Assembly (NCBI GenBank): GCA_905236715.1
Contig: CAJOMQ010000003.1
Coordinates: 1-58,602, forward strand
DNA from: an uncultured Bacilli bacterium
GTDB taxonomy: Bacteria > Bacillota_I > Bacilli_A > RFN20 > CAG-826
Direction: 5' to 3'
DNA length: 58,602 nt
The notes under the pieces are model-generated. The model was given only the letters and a program-made list of their open reading frames with translations, had not been told where the DNA came from and searched no databases. The position numbers and the translations under genes were made by a program. This document shows, in pieces, positions 32,356 through 38,921 of the stretch; position 1 is the stretch's first letter, and every line of letters starts with the position of its first letter.

Positions 32356-34761
32356 ATGTTCAGTAACAAAGAAAAATTTAAAAAAGAATTTTCTTCACGT
32401 TTATTAGAAAAATTTGGTGTTTCTGTCCAAGAAAGCCATGTCAGTGAACGTTACGAAATATTAGGGGAAATGGTTAGAGACTACGCTAATGTCGACTGGT
32501 CTAAATCACACCGTGAAACCGTTAATAAAAATCAAAAGACATTAATTTATTTCTCCATGGAATTCCTTATTGGTCGCTTATTGGTCAATAATATGCAAAA
32601 TATGGGCATTTATGAGACCGCTAAAGAAGGTTTAAAGGATTTAGGCATCAACATTCATGAATTAGAAGAAGAAGAATCTGATGCCGGTTTAGGTAATGGT
32701 GGTTTAGGCCGTCTAGCCGCCTGCTTTTTAGATTCTATTGCCTCTTTAGGCTATCTTGGTCATGGTAACTGCATCCGTTATCAATATGGCTTTTTCAAAC
32801 AGAGAATCATTGATGGTAAACAAAAAGAATTACCTGATCAATGGCTCACTAATGGTAATGTTTGGGAAGTTAGACGTAGTAAATACGCTGTCGAAGTGAA
32901 TTTTTATGGCTTTCCCGAAACTTATATCAAAGATGACGGCTCTTACGCCATTAGAACTAGAGACGCCGTTTCTGTACGTGCGGTTCCCTATGATGTACCA
33001 GTCGTGGGATATCGCAATCATGTCACCAATACCTTGAGATTGTGGCATGCTGAACCATCTAATCATCACTTACCGAAAAATTTAACATTTGATGAATATC
33101 TCACCGCGATTGAAGAATTATGTTATGGTCTATACCCTGACGACTCAACCGAACACGGTAGAATCTTAAGATTAAGACAACAATATTTCTTGGTGTCCGC
33201 GGGTGTACAAAGCGCTTTGATGAGTTATTATCGTCACCATAAAACCTTAAAAGGTTTCCACAATCAATATGTCTTCCAATTAAATGATACACACCCCATT
33301 TTAGCAATTCCCGAAATGATGCGTGTGATGATGGATGAATATGGCATGGGTTGGGATGAATCTTGGGAAGAAGTCACACAAACGATGGCTTATACCAACC
33401 ACACCGTCATGGTGGAAGCTTTAGAAAAATGGCCTGTCCAATATGTGCAAAGATTAATTCCTCGTGTCTATATGATTATTGAAGAAATTAATCGCCGCTT
33501 TAACATTGAAATGACCAAAAACGGTATTTCTGATTTATCTAGATATTCCATGAATATCATTAAAGATGGACAAATCCATATGACGAATTTAGCCATCTAT
33601 ACCGCTTTTTCGGTCAATGGTGTGGCGGCGTTACATACGGATATTTTAAAAAATATCACTTTTAGAGATTTTTATAATTATTTCCCTAATAAATTCAATA
33701 ACAAAACCAATGGTGTCACACACCGTCGTTGGTTAGTGAATTGTAATCCGGAATTAACCAAATTGATCAATAGTAAGATTGGTGAAGACTGGATTATGGA
33801 TATGGATAAAATTAAGGCTTTTGAAAAATACGCTGATGATTCGAAAATCTTAAATAAAGTGATGGATATCAAATTAGAAAATAAGAAGAAATTAGCGGCT
33901 TATATCAAAGAACATTACGATATTGATGTCGATGTTAATTCTATCTTTGATGTCCAAATTAAGCGTTTACACGCTTATAAGAGACAATTGATGAATTTAT
34001 TCCACATCATATATCTCTATCAAAAGATGAAAAAAGATCCTTCTTTCCGTATTTATCCCCACACTTATATTTTTGGAGCGAAAGCCGCACCAAGCTATGA
34101 ATATGCCAAAAAGATTATTGAATTAATCGTCGCGGTGGCCAATGTAGTCAATAACGATGAAGAAACCAATCAATATCTGAAAGTGGTATTCATGGAAAAT
34201 TATGGTGTCACCTTAGCGGAATTAATTATTCCCGCGGCTGATGTTTCCGAACAAATTTCTACCGCTGGTAAAGAAGCGAGCGGTACTTCCAATATGAAAT
34301 TCATGATGAATGGGGCGATTACCTTAGGCACATTAGATGGCGCTAATATTGAAATCGTGGAACGCGCTGGTAGTGATAATGCTGTTATCTTTGGCTTAAA
34401 AGCGGATGAAGTGGAAGAATATTATCGTAATGGTACCTATAACCCTTGGGATTTATATTATAACGACCAAGATATCAAAGATATCATGGATTCCTTATTC
34501 AATGGTGAATGGGTCCATTATAAACCCGATAGATTTAGATTAATCTTTGATGAAATCATGAATCATAATGACCAATATTTTGTCTTAAAAGATCTATATT
34601 CTTACGCCAAAGCGCAAGAAAAAATCAGCGAATTATATCAAGATAAAAAGCATTGGGCGCATATGGCGGTGATGAATATCGCTAATAGTGGCTATTTCTC
34701 TAGCGACCGCACAATTGAACAATACGCAAAAGAAATTTGGCATTTAGAGAAGGTTAATTAA
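32356..34761 (+). CDS. glgP: Glycogen/maltodextrin phosphorylase
   Basis: This 801-aa GT35 enzyme releases glucose-1-phosphate from alpha-1,4 glucan. It has the conserved GLGNGGLGRLAACFLDS region, the HATN-like NDTHP segment, and the pyridoxal-phosphate lysine Lys648 in EASGTSNMKF. Length is typical. Together with MalQ it converts imported maltodextrin to phosphorylated glucose. The downstream dUTPase gene starts two bases after its stop. Confidence 0.96.
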   Translation: MFSNKEKFKKEFSSRLLEKFGVSVQESHVSERYEILGEMVRDYANVDWSKSHRETVNKNQKTLIYFSMEFLIGRLLVNNMQNMGIYETAKEGLKDLGINIHELEEEESDAGLGNGGLGRLAACFLDSIASLGYLGHGNCIRYQYGFFKQRIIDGKQKELPDQWLTNGNVWEVRRSKYAVEVNFYGFPETYIKDDGSYAIRTRDAVSVRAVPYDVPVVGYRNHVTNTLRLWHAEPSNHHLPKNLTFDEYLTAIEELCYGLYPDDSTEHGRILRLRQQYFLVSAGVQSALMSYYRHHKTLKGFHNQYVFQLNDTHPILAIPEMMRVMMDEYGMGWDESWEEVTQTMAYTNHTVMVEALEKWPVQYVQRLIPRVYMIIEEINRRFNIEMTKNGISDLSRYSMNIIKDGQIHMTNLAIYTAFSVNGVAALHTDILKNITFRDFYNYFPNKFNNKTNGVTHRRWLVNCNPELTKLINSKIGEDWIMDMDKIKAFEKYADDSKILNKVMDIKLENKKKLAAYIKEHYDIDVDVNSIFDVQIKRLHAYKRQLMNLFHIIYLYQKMKKDPSFRIYPHTYIFGAKAAPSYEYAKKIIELIVAVANVVNNDEETNQYLKVVFMENYGVTLAELIIPAADVSEQISTAGKEASGTSNMKFMMNGAITLGTLDGANIEIVERAGSDNAVIFGLKADEVEEYYRNGTYNPWDLYYNDQDIKDIMDSLFNGEWVHYKPDRFRLIFDEIMNHNDQYFVLKDLYSYAKAQEKISELYQDKKHWAHMAVMNIANSGYFSSDRTIEQYAKEIWHLEKVN

Positions 34762-34763
34762 TT

Positions 34764-35255
34764 ATGGCGATGGATATTTCTGAATTATTAGAAAAACAAG
34801 CGGCATTAGATGCCACAATTGCCGCCAATCATAACGTTAGTTACGCTAGCACTAGAAGTCGTCGTATTATGGCGTTAATCGTGGAAATTGGTGAATTAGC
34901 CAATGCCACTAGATGTTTTAAATACTGGTCTAATAAAGGACCTGAACCCGATGAAATTGTGCTTGATGAATACGCTGATGGATTGCATTTCTTCTTGTCT
35001 TTAGGTGTGGATATTAAAACTAGTAAAACTAGTTATAATAAAACGAAACACCACGATAATTTAACCGATCAATTCCATGAAGTATATCATCGCATTGACC
35101 AATTTTATAAAAAGCAAGATGATAAATCTTACATTAAAGCTTTCCAATCTTTCTTAAATTTATTACCATTACTTGGTTATAAATGGAATGATTTAAAGAA
35201 AGCATATTATAAAAAACTTGGCGTTAATTATGTCCGCCAAGAAACTAATTATTAG
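34764..35255 (+). CDS. dut: All-alpha dUTPase (dimeric, MazG-related)
   Basis: The 163-aa protein fits the dUTPase type 2 family (dUTP to dUMP). The metal-binding helices read VEIGELANATRCFKYW (E-x-x-E pattern) and LDEYADGLHFFLSLG (E/D-x-x-D). Start is at 34764; the ATG six bases further is an alternative. It appears to be co-transcribed with glgP only because of position. Confidence 0.88.
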   Translation: MAMDISELLEKQAALDATIAANHNVSYASTRSRRIMALIVEIGELANATRCFKYWSNKGPEPDEIVLDEYADGLHFFLSLGVDIKTSKTSYNKTKHHDNLTDQFHEVYHRIDQFYKKQDDKSYIKAFQSFLNLLPLLGYKWNDLKKAYYKKLGVNYVRQETNY

Positions 35256-35268
35256 TCTTTATTATAAT

Positions 35269-35712
35269 TCATTTAAGTAGGGTATCAATTTCTTCTTCAG
35301 AAATCACATTGATGCCCTTTTCTTTTAATAATTCCGCAGTAGTTCCCATGCCATCTACTAACTTATTAGTGAAGGAACCATCATGAATTTTATGGACACC
35401 ACACGAAGGGGAATTTTCTTTTAAAATCGCGGTTTTGATTTTCAAATAAAAGCAGATGTTCCACGCTAATTCGGCACCTTTTTCAAATTGTCGAGTGACG
35501 TTTCTACCATCTTTAGTGATTACTTTATCACCTTGTCTCTCGCTAGGGGTGCGGGGCGTTTTTAAACCCCCTTCACATTCAGGACAAAAGGGCACTAATT
35601 CATATTTTTCTAATAAATCATCTATTTTAGATGAAAGATTATTTTTGCCATCATAACGGCAATTATCTCCCACTAAACAAGCTGATATTAAAATTCTTTC
35701 TTTTTCTTCCAT
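35269..35712 (-). CDS. DUF523 protein (TudS-like desulfurase family)
   Basis: The 147-aa protein starts at 35712, set by SD AGGAG six bases upstream; the longer frame adds 13 residues that would overlap the divergent promoter. Conserved cysteines lie in SACLVGDNCRYDG, PFCPECEGG and SPSCG, the iron-sulfur ligands seen in this family, some members of which remove sulfur from thiouracil. The role here is unknown. It is convergent with the dUTPase gene. Confidence 0.82.
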   Translation of the reverse strand: MEEKERILISACLVGDNCRYDGKNNLSSKIDDLLEKYELVPFCPECEGGLKTPRTPSERQGDKVITKDGRNVTRQFEKGAELAWNICFYLKIKTAILKENSPSCGVHKIHDGSFTNKLVDGMGTTAELLKEKGINVISEEEIDTLLK

Positions 35713-35731
35713 CTTCTCTCCTATTCTATCT

Positions 35732-35759
35732 TTGCTTTGATAGTCATTCAAGGTATAAT
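35732..35759 (+). promoter_or_regulatory. Promoter predicted to give a leaderless mRNA
   Basis: TTGCTT (35732-35737), 16-bp spacer, TATAAT (35754-35759). The expected start (35766) is the A of the next gene's ATG. Confidence 0.65.
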
Positions 35760-35765
35760 TTGGCT

Positions 35766-36407
35766 ATGCTTAATAGAGAACTTTCTTATGAATATAATGG
35801 TCATATTTATCCTGTCATTATTACCTATAAAATGATGCGAAATATTACCTATCGTTTCCGGAAAGATAAAATCCTTATCAGCGCTTCCTATTTTTCTAGC
35901 GATAAAGACATTTTTGAAGGTTTAGAAAAATTCGCTCCTCGTTTAATTGAAAAGAAAGAAAAAATAAATCCCCCAATTGGTGAAGATTATATCTATCTAT
36001 TAGGGGAAAAATACGATCTATCTCCATGTGGAGATATCACTTTTGCAGAAACCACTATCTTTTATAAAGATAAAGAAGATTTACAAAAGAAATTAAAGAA
36101 ATGGTTTTTAAAATATATCACTGGTCGTGTTAGACATTATCAACAAATAATGGGAGTGGAAGAATATCGCGTGAGAGTGCAAAATATGACTTCACGTTTC
36201 GGTAGTAATTCTCGTCATACTAAAACCCTTAATTTTGCTACTTCTCTAATAGCCTATAGTGAAGAGATTATCGATTCTGTAGTGGTGCATGAATTAGCCC
36301 ATGAAGTAGTGTATGATCATTCCAAAAGATTTTATGAAGTCTTATATGCTTATTTTCCCCAATATGATATTTGTCGAAAAAAATTACGCAAAGGAGTATA
36401 CCAATGA
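35766..36407 (+). CDS. YgjP-like metal-dependent hydrolase (DUF45)
   Basis: The 213-aa protein has the zinc metallopeptidase motif HELAHEVVYDHSKRFY (HExxH plus a downstream His) near residues 177-192 and the family's upstream R-x-x-x-M-T-S-R-F-G-S segment. The start at 35766 is fixed by the promoter; a longer frame would begin upstream of it. No SD is present, consistent with a leaderless message. The stop overlaps the next start in ATGA. Confidence 0.88.
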   Translation: MLNRELSYEYNGHIYPVIITYKMMRNITYRFRKDKILISASYFSSDKDIFEGLEKFAPRLIEKKEKINPPIGEDYIYLLGEKYDLSPCGDITFAETTIFYKDKEDLQKKLKKWFLKYITGRVRHYQQIMGVEEYRVRVQNMTSRFGSNSRHTKTLNFATSLIAYSEEIIDSVVVHELAHEVVYDHSKRFYEVLYAYFPQYDICRKKLRKGVYQ

Positions 36408-37123
36408 TTAAAGAAATTACTAGTCCGCAAAATAATAAAATCAAACACGCTACTTCTTTAAAATTAGGAAAATATCGTCAACAATATCAGGAATTTTTAG
36501 CCGAAGGCTATAAATCATTAGAACTCGCCTTACAAGCGGGAATTGTCAAAGAAATATTCACCTTAAAAGAAATTCCTAATATCAAACAAGATATTGTCCA
36601 ATATATCGTTAATTTACCTTTGTTAAAAAAGTTATCTTCCACACAAAATCCTGAAGGAGTGGTCTTTGTCTGTTTAAAGCAAAATAAAAAACCCAAGAAA
36701 TTAGATAAAGTAGTGTATCTTGATAAAATATCTGATCCCGGAAATATGGGCACAATTATTAGAACTGCTTTTGCTTTTAATTATGATGCTGTCATTTTAT
36801 CTGATGAATGCTGTGATCCTTATAATGAAAAAGTAGTAGCGGCGAGTAAAGGCGCTATCTTTCTAATCCCTGTTATCCAACAAGATTTATCTTCTTTAAA
36901 AGAAAAGAGAACGATTGTGGTTTCTACCTTAAGTGAGAAAGCCCAAGAATTAAATGATGTACATATCAATAAACCATTTGTCTTAGTACTCGGTAATGAA
37001 GCTCATGGTGTCAGCGAATCTTCCCTCCTTTTAGCGGATGTTCTTGTAAAAATCGATATTTCCAACATCGATTCATTAAATGTTTCCGTAGCCGCTGGTA
37101 TATTAATGCATCATTTCCGCTAA
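36404..37123 (+). CDS. SpoU/TrmH-family RNA 2'-O-methyltransferase
   Basis: The 239-aa protein starts at 36404 (SD AAAGGAG; ATGA overlap with the previous stop). A substrate-binding N-terminal domain (about 1-95) precedes the SPOUT fold with motif 1 DPGNMGTIIRTA, motif 2 VLGNEAHGVS and motif 3 LNVSVAAGILMHHF, which form the trefoil knot that binds S-adenosylmethionine. It probably methylates rRNA or tRNA; the exact site is unknown. Its end is close to element copy F. Confidence 0.92.
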   Translation: MIKEITSPQNNKIKHATSLKLGKYRQQYQEFLAEGYKSLELALQAGIVKEIFTLKEIPNIKQDIVQYIVNLPLLKKLSSTQNPEGVVFVCLKQNKKPKKLDKVVYLDKISDPGNMGTIIRTAFAFNYDAVILSDECCDPYNEKVVAASKGAIFLIPVIQQDLSSLKEKRTIVVSTLSEKAQELNDVHINKPFVLVLGNEAHGVSESSLLLADVLVKIDISNIDSLNVSVAAGILMHHFR

Positions 37124-37155
37124 TTTTGCTTTTAAACAGAAGGCCTCCCGGCCCC

Positions 37156-37183
37156 TTGCGAAGAAAAATGGCTGTGTTATAAT
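37156..37183 (+). promoter_or_regulatory. Promoter of antisense RNA, copy F
   Basis: TTGCGA (37156-37161), 16-bp spacer, TATAAT (37178-37183). Confidence 0.72.
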
Positions 37184-37189
37184 GATATT

Positions 37190-37230
37190 GCTGTTTTGGA
37201 ACTTGTGACACAGCTCACAAGCCCCTTTTT
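37190..37230 (+). ncRNA. Candidate antisense (antitoxin) RNA, copy F
   Basis: About 41 nt, ending in CTTGTGA (37202-37208)/TCACAAG (37215-37221), loop CACAGC, then CCCC and five T. Confidence 0.58.
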
Positions 37231-37234
37231 ATAT

Positions 37235-37294
37235 CTACTTAACTAGTAAGCAGATAACTAGCAATATAATTACGAGCACCAATAGGTACTGCAT
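37235..37294 (-). CDS. 19-aa hydrophobic peptide, candidate type I toxin (copy F)
   Basis: ATG 37294-37292, TAG 37237-37235: MQYLLVLVIILLVICLLVK. SD AGAAAGGAGG lies four bases upstream. Relative to copies C and E the DNA has changes at several third positions and only Ile/Val/Ala exchanges in the peptide. The codon 2-7 hairpin is kept through a G-U pair (AGTACC with GGTGCT). Confidence 0.75.
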   Translation of the reverse strand: MQYLLVLVIILLVICLLVK

Positions 37295-37383
37295 TTTCCC
37301 TCCTTTCTGCAAGAGGCCAGGAGGGGGATAAACCCGAACATAAAAATATGTCCTCCTTTTCTGAGGGACATAATTTGCCCCTC

Positions 37384-37411
37384 ATTAAACATATAGGGGC
37401 GGAATTGCCAA
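37384..37411 (-). promoter_or_regulatory. Promoter of peptide mRNA, copy F
   Basis: Minus strand TTGGCA (37411-37406), 16-bp spacer, TTTAAT (37389-37384). Confidence 0.65.
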
Positions 37412-37467
37412 ATTTGACAAAAAATTTTAAAATTTTCTCAACTAGCTTTATAAGGCCTCGTGGCCTC

Positions 37468-37495
37468 TTGCTTGGGATAATTACTGTGCTATAAT
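37468..37495 (+). promoter_or_regulatory. Promoter of antisense RNA, copy G
   Basis: TTGCTT (37468-37473), 16-bp spacer, TATAAT (37490-37495). Confidence 0.72.
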
Positions 37496-37501
37496 ATTAT
37501 T

Positions 37502-37548
37502 GTTCTTGGGAGCGTTTGCGGCACAGTTCGCAAAGCGCTTCTTTTTTT
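37502..37548 (+). ncRNA. Candidate antisense (antitoxin) RNA, copy G
   Basis: About 47 nt with hairpin TTTGCG (37515-37520)/CGCAAA (37529-37534), loop GCACAGTT, extended by GC/GC pairs, then TTC and seven T. The T-run touches the peptide stop codon on the other strand. Confidence 0.58.
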
Positions 37549-37616
37549 CATCTATCTGCCCGTTTGAGCAAATAGATTGCCAACAATAACATCAAGATCA
37601 CCAAAAGGTAATCCAT
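37548..37616 (-). CDS. 22-aa hydrophobic peptide, candidate type I toxin (copy G)
   Basis: ATG 37616-37614, TGA 37550-37548. The peptide begins MDYLLVILMLLLAIYLLK and ends with a short positively charged tail (R-A-D-R). It shares x-Y-L-L-V at the N-terminus and L-L-K at the end of the helix with the other copies. SD AGAAAGGAG is eight bases upstream. The start hairpin is preserved by paired changes (ATTACC with GGTGAT). Confidence 0.75.
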   Translation of the reverse strand: MDYLLVILMLLLAIYLLKRADR

Positions 37617-37678
37617 GTTGATTACTCCTTTCTGCAAGAGACCAGAGGAGCATTGCTGAGACATATCATGTCCCCCTC

Positions 37679-37706
37679 ATTAAACATATAGGGGCGAAAA
37701 TGCCAA
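37679..37706 (-). promoter_or_regulatory. Promoter of peptide mRNA, copy G
   Basis: Minus strand TTGGCA (37706-37701), 16-bp spacer, TTTAAT (37684-37679). The rest of this gap (37721-37865) is AT-rich, holds the leader of pheS, and shows no T-box. Confidence 0.65.
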
Positions 37707-37865
37707 TTTTGACAAAAAAATTTAAAAATATTTTATCTTTTTTGTTTTAATGATGTTTTAAGTCATCTAAAAAAAGAAAATATACTCGAATCATATTAAA
37801 AACTAGTTATTAATATGTTGATATGATATAGTAATGACACTGTGCATAAATAAGAGGTTTTCCTT

Positions 37866-38903
37866 ATGAAAAATGAAAAATTAGCGCAAATATTAGAACA
37901 GGCAAAGCTCGATATAGAGGCTAGTAAAACTAGCGAAGATATCGCTAATTGCCGCAACAAATATTTAGCCAAGAAAAGCGAATTATCAGCGATGTCATCC
38001 CTGATTGGTAGTTTACCACCAGAAGAAAGAAAAGATTTTGGCGCGGAAGTTTTCCAAACCAAATCACAAATTTCTTCTTTGATTGAAGAAAAAGCCAAAG
38101 ATTTGCAAGCGCAAGAACTCGCTGCTAAATTAGCCAAAGAAACCATTGATATTTCTCTTCCTGGCCGCTCTTTAACTCCCGGAGGAAAAAATCCTTTCCA
38201 TGTCGTCAAAGATGAAATGATTGATATTTTCTTAGGCATGGGATTTACCGTTGCGGATGGTCCCGAAGTGGAAACCGATAAATATAATTTTGAACTTTTA
38301 AATATTCCGCAAGATCATCCTGCTAGAGATATGCAAGATACCTTTTATATTAATGACACAGAATTATTAAGAACTCATACCTCACCAGTCCAAGCGCATA
38401 CCATGGAAAAAGCCGTGGGTAAACCTATCCGCATCATTTGTCCTGGTAAGACTTATCGTCGTGATGATGATGACGCCACACACAGTCATCAATTTGCCCA
38501 AATTGAAGGCTTGGTCGTAGACAAAGGTATTAATATTGGCCATTTAAAGGCCACTTTAGAATTATTCGCCAAAAAGATGTTTGGCGAAAAAAGAGAAATT
38601 CGTTTAAGAAGCTCTTATTTTCCCTTTACTGAACCAAGCGTGGAAGTGGATATCAATTGCGCAAACTGTGGTGGTAAAGGCTGCAATATGTGTAAAGGCA
38701 CTGGCTATATTGAAATATTAGGTGGTGGTATGGTCCACCCCAATGTCTTAACCATGAATGGCTATGATGCGGAAGAATATTCTGGCTTTGCTTTTGGTAT
38801 CGGCATTGAACGTGTCGCTATCTTAAGATATGGCATTGATGATATCAGAAGATTTTATCAAAATGATGTAAGATTCTTACATCAATTCAGAAAGAAAGCT
38901 TAA
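37866..38903 (+). CDS. pheS: Phenylalanyl-tRNA synthetase alpha subunit
   Basis: The 345-aa class II synthetase subunit has an N-terminal coiled coil (about 1-90) and motif 2 around TYRRDDDDATHSHQFAQIEG. A zinc-like Cys cluster is present (CANCGGKGCNMCKGTG), and motif 3 reads GFAFGIGIERVAILRYGI. It forms an alpha2-beta2 enzyme with PheT encoded 18 bases downstream. SD is AGAGG. No T-box leader is visible upstream. Confidence 0.97.
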   Translation: MKNEKLAQILEQAKLDIEASKTSEDIANCRNKYLAKKSELSAMSSLIGSLPPEERKDFGAEVFQTKSQISSLIEEKAKDLQAQELAAKLAKETIDISLPGRSLTPGGKNPFHVVKDEMIDIFLGMGFTVADGPEVETDKYNFELLNIPQDHPARDMQDTFYINDTELLRTHTSPVQAHTMEKAVGKPIRIICPGKTYRRDDDDATHSHQFAQIEGLVVDKGINIGHLKATLELFAKKMFGEKREIRLRSSYFPFTEPSVEVDINCANCGGKGCNMCKGTGYIEILGGGMVHPNVLTMNGYDAEEYSGFAFGIGIERVAILRYGIDDIRRFYQNDVRFLHQFRKKA

Positions 38904-38921
38904 TAATGGGAGGTAAAGACG

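Larger units (their letters stand above)
37140..37430 (-). repeat. Intact element copy F (first of a tandem pair)
   Basis: Full-length copy with the same organisation as C and E. The leader block CCTCCTGGCCTCTTGC (37324-37309) pairs with GCAAGGGGCCGGGAGG (37159-37144), 16 bp with two G-U. The 3' hairpin is GGCC-GGGA-GGCC. The leader also holds the GAGGG...CCCTC hairpin. Confidence 0.82.
37452..37720 (-). repeat. Intact, most divergent element copy G (second of the tandem pair)
   Basis: Same organisation with many substitutions. The leader block CCTCTGGTCTCTTGC (37648-37634) pairs with GCAAGAGGCCACGAGG (37471-37456), 15 bp with one bulge; the G-U pair near the 3' end of this helix in copy F is C-G/U-A here. 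The antisense terminator stem is rewritten to TTTGCG/CGCAAA while the loop keeps CACAG. The promoter spacer reads ACTGTGC, matching the changed loop GCACAGT. The leader's 5' hairpin is weaker. Confidence 0.8.

Noticed and set aside
37721-37865. T-box riboswitch upstream of pheS.
   Set aside because: The gap after element G is only about 145 bases; I found no T-box consensus or antiterminator/terminator pair.
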